DNA of 15,520 nt from Parcubacteria group bacterium Gr01-1014_72 (GTDB lineage Bacteria; Patescibacteriota; Minisyncoccia; Phycocordibacterales; VMFH01). Positions 5,875 through 11,566 of this stretch are shown here, piece after piece. The notes below the pieces were generated by a model. That model saw nothing but the letters and a program-made list of their open reading frames with translations, did not search any database and was not told the DNA's origin. Position 1 is the stretch's first letter; each line of letters begins with the position of its first letter. Made by a program: the position numbers and the translations under genes. The DNA is taken from the NCBI GenBank assembly GCA_007375925.1, contig VMFH01000005.1:1-15520 (forward strand), read 5' to 3'.

Positions 5875-6487
5875 TATCATGCGGCGCGTTGCGGAGGGCA
5901 ACCTCGCCTTCACGCCGCCGCTTGACTCCTTCCAGCTCCACGATCATGTGGTGGATCTTCGTCTCGGCTTCACCTTCCTCATCCCGAAAACGTGGCGCCT
6001 CACCACGAAGGGTCGCGAGACGATGACCATAACGCACTTCAACAAGCCCGGCCTTCAGTACTTTGATGTGGTGGAGCTTGAGGAGGGGCAGTATTTTGAA
6101 CTCCTCCCTGGTGAGTACGTCATTGTCGCAACGCTTGAGAAGGTGAAAGTTCCGAATGACCTCATGGGTGTCATGTATCCCCGCTCCTCCACCAATCGCA
6201 AGGGTCTCTCGCTTGATCTCACCGGCATTGTGGACTGCGGCTACGAGGGCGCGCTCGCGCTTCCCGTCCGCAACAACACGGGGGCGCAGATCGTGCGTCT
6301 GTACCCTGGCGAGCGTATCTGCCAGCTCACTTTTGAACTTCTCACTGAACCCGTTCTAAACCCGCGTAAACACAAATATCACAAGAAGGATATCGTGGAG
6401 GGGGTCGGTAAAGAGAAAGACGCTGAAGTAAAACTTGTTTTGAAAGGCGCTATCAAAACACTGAAAGAAAAATTTCCGGCGAAGTGA
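5852..6487 (+). CDS. dCTP deaminase/dUTPase superfamily protein, probably a dUTPase
   Basis: The 211-residue protein aligns with Dcd along its length: DHVVDLRLG (about 31-39), LLPGEYVIVATLEKVKVPNDL, PRSSTNRKGLSLDLTGIVDC and YPGERICQLTFELL. The RSS-x-x-R-x-GL phosphate and base motif and the Asp of GIVDCGYEG are present. The catalytic Glu of dCTP deaminases (E138 in E. coli, in the LEF triplet) is replaced: the segment reads ALALPVRNN, giving Pro at that site. Without it deamination of dCTP is unlikely, while the Asp that activates water in dUTPases is kept. I therefore favour dUTP to dUMP hydrolysis. It overlaps the DHFR gene by 23 bases, closes the thyA operon and is followed by a terminator. 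Automatic annotation would probably call it dcd. Confidence 0.8.
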   Translation: MAVLTKNDIMRRVAEGNLAFTPPLDSFQLHDHVVDLRLGFTFLIPKTWRLTTKGRETMTITHFNKPGLQYFDVVELEEGQYFELLPGEYVIVATLEKVKVPNDLMGVMYPRSSTNRKGLSLDLTGIVDCGYEGALALPVRNNTGAQIVRLYPGERICQLTFELLTEPVLNPRKHKYHKKDIVEGVGKEKDAEVKLVLKGAIKTLKEKFPAK

Positions 6488-6499
6488 GATAACATCGCA

Positions 6500-6530
6500 A
6501 AAAGCCCCGCTAAGCGGTGGCTTTTGTTTT
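6500..6530. terminator. bidirectional terminator between the Dcd-like gene and rplK
   Basis: AAAAGCC-CCGC (6500-6510) pairs with GCGG-T-GGCTTTT (6514-6525) with one bulged T and a three-base loop. Plus-strand reading continues TTTTGTTTT; minus-strand reading ends in TTTTTGCG. It sits between two converging genes and can stop both transcripts. Confidence 0.85.
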
Positions 6531-6546
6531 CCTATAATCGCTGTGC

Positions 6547-6969
6547 TTACTTCACATCCACGCCCATACTACGAGCGGAGCCCGCAAGGATATTCATTGC
6601 TTGCTCGGGAGTGTTTGCATTCAAGTCCCCCATCTTCGTTTCGGCAATCTTCCGAAGTTCCACCTTCGTCAGAGCACCCACCTTGGAGAGGTTCGGCTTG
6701 CCCGAACCCTTCTCTTTGCCGAGCGCCTTCAAGATGAGACTCGTGGCGGTCGGCGCCTTCACGCGGAAATCAAACGATTTGTCTTCGTAGACGTTAATAA
6801 CAACGGGGAGCACTTGTCCCTTCTTCGCCTGTGTCGCGGCATTAAAGCGCGTTACGAACTCGCCGATGTTCACCTTCGCCTGTCCGAGCGCGGGTCCAAG
6901 CGGAGGCGCCGGTGTCGCCGCACCGCCCATCACAGAGACCTTCAATTTTCGTACAATCTTTTTTGCCAT
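6547..6969 (-). CDS. rplK: ribosomal protein uL11
   Basis: The 140-residue protein is of normal length for L11, the protein of the GTPase-associated centre that binds the 23S rRNA stalk base. The N-terminal Pro-rich signature reads GGAATPAPPLGPALGQ, followed by KVNIGEFVTRFNAAT, and the C-terminal rRNA-binding half contains VGALTKVELRKIAETKM and MNILAGSARSMGVDVK. It follows nusG, as in most bacteria, but a GxxExxY gene is wedged between them and leaves only 14 bases before the ATG, with no Shine-Dalgarno. The usual partner rplA does not follow: a terminator and a converging gene do. Some Parcubacteria are known to lack uL1, and this arrangement would fit that. Confidence 0.96.
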   Translation of the reverse strand: MAKKIVRKLKVSVMGGAATPAPPLGPALGQAKVNIGEFVTRFNAATQAKKGQVLPVVINVYEDKSFDFRVKAPTATSLILKALGKEKGSGKPNLSKVGALTKVELRKIAETKMGDLNANTPEQAMNILAGSARSMGVDVK

Positions 6970-6983
6970 GGCACGATGCTAAT

Positions 6984-7376
6984 CTACGAATAAGAGCGAA
7001 TGACACGAATGGGCTTCAGATACTTATTTCTGAAATTTACAATCAACCCCAACTTGTGCCCACTCGCCGCGAGATATCTATTCATTTGATAATAATTCTC
7101 TTTTGTTACTACTGGCTTCGCCTTCAAATCCAACAAAATCTCTCCGTTTATAACAAAGTCAACGACATTTGTAAACCTTTCTTTGACACCATCTAAAGGA
7201 AGAGCTTTTTCACGTTCGTACGGTATCTTTTTCTCTTTCAGAAAAGTTTCCAATAAATCTCCATACTGACGCTCCCTGCAAAACCTACCTAAGTTATTGT
7301 GGACAGAGAACAAAACTCCATTCAACACGTAGGACAGTTCCTTATGGATGATTTTATTCGTGTCATTCGTTCCCAT
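6984..7376 (-). CDS. GxxExxY (PD-(D/E)XK-like) protein in a nusG-rplK insertion
   Basis: The 130-residue protein resembles the GxxExxY family, a small PD-(D/E)XK-nuclease-like group of unproven function. Visible are the motif LGRFCRERQYGDLL (G30, E35, Y38), the core strand pair VVDFVINGEILLDLKA with D73 and D83-L84-K85 (Asp where Glu is common), then QMNRYL and LGLIVNF. The gene lies between nusG and rplK, two genes that are normally adjacent. Its first codons (MGTNDTN) and last codons (RVIRSYS) are themselves encoded by inverted ACGAAT/ATTCG-type repeats that flank it, as expected of a cassette that moved with its ends. It has no Shine-Dalgarno. Whether it is expressed, or affects L11 expression, is unknown. 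Confidence 0.8.
   Translation of the reverse strand: MGTNDTNKIIHKELSYVLNGVLFSVHNNLGRFCRERQYGDLLETFLKEKKIPYEREKALPLDGVKERFTNVVDFVINGEILLDLKAKPVVTKENYYQMNRYLAASGHKLGLIVNFRNKYLKPIRVIRSYS
6986..7010. repeat. right-hand end repeat of the GxxExxY cassette (gene orientation)
   Basis: Three ACGAAT-like units (6986-6991, 6996-7001, 7005-7010) overlap the end of the gene. The 14-mer CGAATGACACGAAT at 6997-7010 is the exact reverse complement of 7356-7369 at the other end. The pair behaves as terminal inverted repeats. Confidence 0.75.
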
Positions 7377-7394
7377 TCGTGTATTCGTGTCGTG
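7356..7394. repeat. left-hand end repeat of the GxxExxY cassette (gene orientation)
   Basis: Four ATTCGT units start at 7356, 7364, 7375 and 7383. ATTCGTGTCATTCG (7356-7369) is the inverse of the repeat at 6997-7010. The repeats cover the start codon of the cassette gene (ATG at 7374-7376, minus) and end exactly against the nusG stop at 7395-7397. Confidence 0.75.
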
Positions 7395-7937
7395 TTATAT
7401 CTTCTTCACCTGCAAAAAATCTAATTCCACCGGCGTTTCGCGCCCGAACATGGCGACGAGCACTTTCACCTTCCCGCGCTCGCGGTCCACCTCGCCCACC
7501 TTCCCTTCCAATTCTTTGAACGGTCCGTCCGTCACCACGACCGCATCGTCAATATCAAGCTCAATATTGTGCTCAACCTTATCCGACTTTATGCGGCGGA
7601 AGAGCTCGTCCATCTCCGCTGTCTGCAGGGGCACGGGATACACGCCGCTCCCGACAAAGCCGGTTACACGCGGGGTGTTGCGCACCACATACCATGAATC
7701 GTCGGTCACGATCATGTCCACGAGGACGTAGCCGGGGTAAATCTTCTCTTCCTCCTCCACGCGCTTCCCTCCCTTCACCCGGATTTTCTTCTCGGTCGGC
7801 ACGATGACACTGAAAATTTTCTCGCCCATGCTAAGCGACTCAATGCGCTGCTTGAGGTTGCGTGCCACCGCGTTCTCATACCCTGCATAGGTATGAATGG
7901 CGTACCAGTTTCGTTCAGCTTCCAGTTTCTGTTTCAT
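7395..7937 (-). CDS. nusG: transcription termination/antitermination factor NusG
   Basis: The 180-residue protein has the NGN domain (NWYAIHTYAGYENAVARNLK at about 10-29, KIYPGYVLVDM, DDSWYVVRNTPRVTGFVG) and the C-terminal KOW domain (VTDGPFKELEGKVGEVD, then KVLVAMFGRETPVELDF). It binds RNA polymerase and links it to Rho or the ribosome. Length and domain order are normal. It follows secE by 16 bases and should be co-transcribed from the promoter at 8177-8206. The stop codon directly touches the end repeat of the GxxExxY insertion. There is no clear Shine-Dalgarno before the ATG. Confidence 0.96.
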   Translation of the reverse strand: MKQKLEAERNWYAIHTYAGYENAVARNLKQRIESLSMGEKIFSVIVPTEKKIRVKGGKRVEEEEKIYPGYVLVDMIVTDDSWYVVRNTPRVTGFVGSGVYPVPLQTAEMDELFRRIKSDKVEHNIELDIDDAVVVTDGPFKELEGKVGEVDRERGKVKVLVAMFGRETPVELDFLQVKKI

Positions 7938-7953
7938 AGGCGTTGCCGAGAAT

Positions 7954-8130
7954 TTAAATAATCTGCTTCAAGAGGAGCGAGAAGAGGTAATCAAAGACAC
8001 CGAGGAATGCGGCCACGGCAATTGAGACGGCAATCACCACCGCTGTATACAGAAGGGTTTGCCGACGCGTCGGCCACGACACATGCTTCAGTTCTCCTCG
8101 TGTCTCCTTGATGTACTCCGATATGCCCAT
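7954..8130 (-). CDS. secE: preprotein translocase subunit SecE
   Basis: This short gene translates to a 58-residue protein starting MGISEYIKETRGELKHVSWP. It contains the SecE signature (E-x-x-x-VSWPTRRQTL) and one membrane segment, about residues 27-55 (LLYTAVVIAVSIAVAAFLGV). SecE clamps SecY in the protein-export channel. The single-span size is usual outside proteobacteria. AAAGGAG lies just upstream of the ATG at 8130, one of the few good ribosome binding sites in the window. It is followed by nusG, the classic gene pair, and preceded by a strong promoter. Confidence 0.93.
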   Translation of the reverse strand: MGISEYIKETRGELKHVSWPTRRQTLLYTAVVIAVSIAVAAFLGVFDYLFSLLLKQII

Positions 8131-8143
8131 ACGCTCCTTTATT

Positions 8144-8162
8144 AAAAACAGCCCCGAGGGCT
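8144..8162 (-). terminator. small terminator-like hairpin in the secE leader
   Basis: On the minus strand AGCCC-TCG-GGGCT is followed by GTTTTTAA, just before the secE ribosome binding site and downstream of the promoter. A five-pair stem is weak. It could be an attenuator of secE-nusG or a chance structure. Confidence 0.35.
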
Positions 8163-8176
8163 CTTTTACGTTCTCT

Positions 8177-8206
8177 ATACTACTCTCTATAGCGTAGTTT
8201 TGTCAA
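8177..8206 (-). promoter_or_regulatory. sigma70-type promoter of secE-nusG
   Basis: On the minus strand the consensus TTGACA (8201-8206) is followed after 18 bases by TAGTAT (8177-8182). Predicted transcription start is near 8170, giving a leader of about 40 bases to the secE ATG. This is the best promoter in the window. Confidence 0.75.
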
Positions 8207-8219
8207 ACGAGCCCGAACA

Positions 8220-8260
8220 GCACCCCGCCCCGCCAGTTGGCGGATAGCGGGACGGGGTGC
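8220..8260. repeat. GC-rich long hairpin downstream of the SIMPL gene
   Basis: GCACCCCGCCCCGC (8220-8233) and GCGGGACGGGGTGC (8247-8260) form a 14-pair stem with a 13-base loop. Read as minus-strand RNA the single mismatch becomes a G-U pair, so selection for the minus transcript is plausible. There is no T tract. The loop has its own CCGCC/GGCGG stem option. It may be a REP-like element or a processing/stability structure at the 3' end of the SIMPL message. The rest of 8207-8303 holds only short TGCTCTGTG-type repeats. Confidence 0.6.
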
Positions 8261-8303
8261 GCTCTTATGTGCTCTCTGCTACATGCTCTGTGCTCTGTGA
8301 TTC

Positions 8304-9089
8304 CTACCGTATCTCATATGTCACACTTACATTGGATGTAACCTTGTACTCGCCCGGGGTAATTTCAGGCGCTATCGGCTCGCTGTCTCCACCCCGCCCA
8401 TACGCCGCCTCAAGCTTGTAGAGAGGGCCCGGATAGTACCCACCCTCCGAGTAAGACACCACGCGCAGGATCCGCACACCAAGGTCGCGGGCGAGCCCCT
8501 TCGCGCTCGCGGCGGCATCCGCGATCGCCTCGCCGCGAATCTCTTTTTTAATATCCTCCTCTTTGTCAACACTGAAGGAAAGCCCGCTCACGTCCGTCGC
8601 ACCGAGTTCCCCAATACCGGAAAGAAGCTTCCCTGCATCCGCAAGCTTGCGTACCTTCACTTCAAGCGTCTGCGTCACGGTGTACCCTGCGAGACTGCGC
8701 TTCCCGTCCGGCACGGGGTAGTAGTTGGGACGGGCCTCCCGCTCGTAGTCGTACCGCGGATAAATCTGGTAGTTGATCGTCTTGATATCTTTTTCGGCGA
8801 CGCCGTTCGTCTTGAGGAATGCAATGATCCCGTTGATTCCCTCCGTCGTCGCCGCCTGCGCGACCGAGACGATCGCCCCCTCCTCTGTTACACCGACGGT
8901 AAAGACCGCGAGATCGGGCACAACAACCCGCTCGCTCTTCCCCGACACGGTAATGGTACCCTGTGGCGGCGCGCCCGCGCCGACATACTTCAGTCCCTTG
9001 AACTCGGTGATTGTCTTACCAAGAAGGAAAATAGCCAGAAAACCGAGAACTGCAATAACACCGTTCTTGATGTGTTTATTTTCAAACAT
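8304..9089 (-). CDS. SIMPL (DUF541) domain protein, membrane anchored
   Basis: The 261-residue protein has one N-terminal membrane anchor (about residues 9-25, NGVIAVLGFLAIFLLG) and a periplasmic/extracellular SIMPL domain. The domain begins ITVSGKSERVVVPDLAVFTV and includes VAQAATTEGINGIIAFLKTNG, IKTINYQIYPRYDY, LAGYTVTQTLEVKVR and GLSFSVDKEEDIKKEIRGEA. The family is widespread, with roles reported in stress or signalling; its biochemical function here is not known. The ATG at 9089 lies in AAGTAAATA direct repeats without a Shine-Dalgarno. It follows folD by 64 bases on the same strand and may be co-transcribed with it. Confidence 0.85.
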   Translation of the reverse strand: MFENKHIKNGVIAVLGFLAIFLLGKTITEFKGLKYVGAGAPPQGTITVSGKSERVVVPDLAVFTVGVTEEGAIVSVAQAATTEGINGIIAFLKTNGVAEKDIKTINYQIYPRYDYEREARPNYYPVPDGKRSLAGYTVTQTLEVKVRKLADAGKLLSGIGELGATDVSGLSFSVDKEEDIKKEIRGEAIADAAASAKGLARDLGVRILRVVSYSEGGYYPGPLYKLEAAYGRGGDSEPIAPEITPGEYKVTSNVSVTYEIR

Positions 9090-9153
9090 ATTTACTTATG
9101 TGTATTTACTTGTAACAAGGTTACAGCATAGCAAATTTCTCCAAGAAGCAAAA

Positions 9154-10026
9154 CTATTTAAGCTCTGCGATATCAAGTAAGTTCTCAAACAGCGCGAGGA
9201 TAGTCATGGGACCAACGCCGCCGGGAACGGGGGTGATGGCGGCGACCATATCTTTGACTGCATCAAAATCAACATCGCCGACGAGGGGGCGGCGTCCCGC
9301 TTCCAGTTCCAGCTGGACGCCGCCCGAAACCGCATTGATACCGACGTCTACAACTACCTGCCCCCGTCCCGCCAAAAGATAATCCGCGCCGATGAGTCGC
9401 GGCTTTCCGATGGCGACAATAACAATGTCGCTCGCGCGCGTAATCTCCTTCGTGTTCGGAGTCTGACTGTGACACACCGTTACGACCGCGCCATGATTTT
9501 TGAGGAGCTGTGCGATCGGCGCGCCGACGAGGATGGAACGCCCGAGCACCGCAACTTTTTTCTCTGAAACGGAGATGTTGTAAAACTCCAAAAGCTCCAC
9601 GATGCCTCGCGCCGTTGCGGGCACGACAGCTCTCTTGTCATTCTCCGCGAGACGTTTCTGATTGAGAGCAGTCAGTCCATCAATGTCTTTCTCGGGAGGA
9701 ATCGTATTGATGATGCGCTCGCGCGAGAGGTGCGGTGGAAGCGGGAGCTGAACGATGATGCCGCTACATGACGCCTCGCGCCCTTGCTTTCCGACCTCCG
9801 CAATAACTTCCGCTTCGCCAGAAGACTCCGGAAGTGAGATGTGCTGAACGTGAACGCCCACTGACTCGCTAAAGCGCTTTTTGAGCTTGATGTACTCGTT
9901 TGATTCTCGTAACGCACCGATTTGAACAATGACGAGTGTCGGCGGTACAGGCAAGAGGCACACGCGCTCCCGAAAGCTCTCCATTCGCGCCTCGCGTGCT
10001 ACTTTTCCGTCAAGAAGAATTGGCAT
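9154..10026 (-). CDS. folD: methylenetetrahydrofolate dehydrogenase/cyclohydrolase FolD
   Basis: The 290-residue bifunctional enzyme interconverts methylene-, methenyl- and formyl-tetrahydrofolate. Seen in order: SNEYIKLKKR with catalytic Tyr45 and Lys49, GIIVQLPLPPHL (89-100), EKDIDGLTALN, VPATARGIVELL (the family more often has PCTP here), the Rossmann motif VLGRSILVGAPIA (160-172), VDVGINAVSGG, VGDVDFDAV and ITPVPGGVGPMT (264-275). The length is normal. It links to glyA and the thyA operon through the methylene-tetrahydrofolate pool. The start ATG at 10026 lies next to an inverted repeat (10025-10044), and TATAAA (10044-10049, minus) is a possible -10 box. Confidence 0.95.
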   Translation of the reverse strand: MPILLDGKVAREARMESFRERVCLLPVPPTLVIVQIGALRESNEYIKLKKRFSESVGVHVQHISLPESSGEAEVIAEVGKQGREASCSGIIVQLPLPPHLSRERIINTIPPEKDIDGLTALNQKRLAENDKRAVVPATARGIVELLEFYNISVSEKKVAVLGRSILVGAPIAQLLKNHGAVVTVCHSQTPNTKEITRASDIVIVAIGKPRLIGADYLLAGRGQVVVDVGINAVSGGVQLELEAGRRPLVGDVDFDAVKDMVAAITPVPGGVGPMTILALFENLLDIAELK

Positions 10027-10066
10027 TGTAAAATGTGTTACAATTTATACATTAGCATAAATGCTA
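10025..10066. promoter_or_regulatory. inverted repeats between folD and the small divergent gene
   Basis: ATTGTAA-N6-TTACAAT (10025-10044, seven-base perfect arms) abuts the folD ATG. TAGCAT-AA-ATGCTA (10053-10066) lies next to the divergent gene. The 47-base gap must hold both promoters, so these could be operator sites, which is an inference. Confidence 0.4.
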
Positions 10067-10073
10067 TTATTTT

Positions 10074-10379
10074 ATGACAACACACTTTGAGAAAATACCG
10101 GGAAATGAAACGGCGGAGCGGGACAGGTGGGATATTGAGATACTCCTCAATCAATGGAGTGTTGTGAAAAACGAAGAACAAAAGGCGAATCTTATGCGTC
10201 AGTTCCTAAGCTATGACAAAGAACTGGTACGGGCGAGCGTTATGAAACGAAAGGCCGAAGCAAAACAGGCAGATAAAGCGCACGTGTTTGGCGATGACAC
10301 CGAACGGCTTACGGGTACGGACCGCGCTTCGGAAGAGAGTGTTTCCAAACTAGAGGAGCTGGAATCAGAACTTGGATGA
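10074..10379 (+). CDS. hypothetical small charged protein, 101 aa
   Basis: I do not recognise this protein. It begins MTTHFEKIPGNETAERDRWD and is highly charged, with Lys/Glu-rich helices (VKNEEQKANLMRQFLSYDKE, then VMKRKAEAKQADKAH) and an acidic tail (EESVSKLEELESELG). It is predicted soluble, mostly helical and possibly coiled. No membrane segment, Cys motif or catalytic signature is seen. It is divergent from folD and ends 18 bases from the stop of the converging DUF3105 gene. No Shine-Dalgarno is present; TATTAT lies just before the ATG. The clean intergenic placement favours a real gene. Confidence 0.6.
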   Translation: MTTHFEKIPGNETAERDRWDIEILLNQWSVVKNEEQKANLMRQFLSYDKELVRASVMKRKAEAKQADKAHVFGDDTERLTGTDRASEESVSKLEELESELG

Positions 10380-10397
10380 AACGCTGGCGGTGGCGTC

Positions 10398-11048
10398 TTA
10401 ATTGAACGTGTTGCGGTCCATGGCAGCCGGAACCTGTTCCGGTCCTTTGTCGCGGTAGCGCTTGATGAAATCCTTGATGCGCCCTTCGGGAAGCGCTTCC
10501 TCTTCAAGATTGAAAGAATCAATTCTTCCCCATGATACGAGAGCGATGTCAGTGTCGTTCGCGCTTCGCGCCGTAACGATAACTTTCGGCAGGAGGAATT
10601 TTTTCTTGAGTACCTCCTTTGCCTCGTCTGAAATCCTTGGATGATATGAAATCCAGATATCGCCGTGCTCAAGGTTGTGAATAATGTACTCGTCCGGAAC
10701 TGACTCCGTATAGAAATCGCGACGCGCCGTCTGACCATAGTGCGGTCCGCTCGTCGGAGGGTTGGTCGTGTACGCTGGGTGCTCGGCACCTAGGGAGATG
10801 TGGTCGCGGCTCTGGATTTCTACCACGCGGCTCATATCGGGACCCGCGTTCTCCTCTCCGGACCCACCCGCCCTGAAAAGCCATACCGCACCGAATACGA
10901 TGACGAGAACCCCGCCAATCCAGATGAGACGCCTCGCCGTCTTGCGTGTTGCCACTCGTCGTTCCCTAGCGGCCTCCTCCGCTTCGCGGAGAGCCCGTTT
11001 TGACTCGTAACTATTTTGCCCGCTGTCTTCCTTTTGTAGTTCACTCAT
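10398..11048 (-). CDS. DUF3105 domain protein, membrane anchored
   Basis: The 216-residue protein has a basic, helical N-terminus (RALREAEEAARERRVATRK), one membrane segment at about 41-59 (LIWIGGVLVIVFGAVWLF), and an outside domain matching DUF3105: EHPAYTTNPPTSGPHYG (89-105), VPDEYIIHNLEHGDIWISY (118-136) and a further conserved region to the C-terminus. The His-rich motifs (HYG, HNLEHG) suggest metal or ligand binding, but the function of the family is unknown. The ATG at 11048 is chosen because upstream codons lack family character and run into the terminator at 11077-11111. It stands apart from the exporter genes, since a terminator lies between. Confidence 0.85.
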   Translation of the reverse strand: MSELQKEDSGQNSYESKRALREAEEAARERRVATRKTARRLIWIGGVLVIVFGAVWLFRAGGSGEENAGPDMSRVVEIQSRDHISLGAEHPAYTTNPPTSGPHYGQTARRDFYTESVPDEYIIHNLEHGDIWISYHPRISDEAKEVLKKKFLLPKVIVTARSANDTDIALVSWGRIDSFNLEEEALPEGRIKDFIKRYRDKGPEQVPAAMDRNTFN

Positions 11049-11076
11049 CGCGATACCACTGTAGCAAAAATTGCCA

Positions 11077-11111
11077 TAAAAGAAAACACCGCTCCACAAG
11101 TAGGAACGGTG
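11077..11111 (-). terminator. intrinsic terminator at the end of the exporter operon
   Basis: On the minus strand CACCGTTCC pairs with GGAGCGGTG (nine pairs, one G-U, seven-base loop) and is followed by TTTTCTTTTA. It lies about 32 bases past the stop of the 11144-11473 gene and before the DUF3105 gene. Confidence 0.85.
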
Positions 11112-11143
11112 CGGGAGAAATGGCGGCAGAGAAAATGCTTGTT

Positions 11144-11473
11144 TCAAACGGTCGCAGGCGCTACGCGAGATTCGGCGTAGGAAACCGCTAACCGAATGCA
11201 CTGTAGTATATTGACCAGCTCACTCTCCGTAACAAACTTCATGGTATTGAGCCCATCGTGAGTTAGGCCCGCCTCCTTGAGAATGACCGAGTTCCCGGCC
11301 TCTGCGAGGCCATGGGCGATCGCGGGGTTCGTTACCACAAACACATCCGTCTGCGCCGCGTCATCAACAAACTCGGCAACGCCTGCAATGCCGGTACACC
11401 TCTTCAGAGTGTTTGCACAGTGTTCAGGACAGATGAAACACACTCTAACCTTTCTCGGAGTAGAAGATGCCAC
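11144..11473 (-). CDS. hypothetical protein, about 109 aa
   Basis: The family is not recognised. The protein reads VRVCFICPEHCANTLKRC, then VAEFVDDAAQTDVFVVTNPA and AEAGNSVILKEAG. This looks like a small alternating beta/alpha fold, loosely like a receiver or Rossmann domain, but without a phosphorylated-Asp site I can assign. The Cys-rich start (C-x-x-C-x-x-x-C) could bind metal. Start: GTG 11473, preceded by AGGA five bases upstream, gives a compact protein. TTG 11566 or ATG 11554 would extend it by up to 31 residues and touch the permease stop. It ends in a good terminator, so it may be the last gene of the exporter operon. Confidence 0.55.
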   Translation of the reverse strand: MASSTPRKVRVCFICPEHCANTLKRCTGIAGVAEFVDDAAQTDVFVVTNPAIAHGLAEAGNSVILKEAGLTHDGLNTMKFVTESELVNILQCIRLAVSYAESRVAPATV

Positions 11474-11566
11474 GAGCTTCCTTTTGTTCTGCAAAACAGA
11501 ACTGTCTTGCTGGAAAGTATAGTACCGAATTACGCACGAGAAATCAAACTGCATACCGACTTTCAA

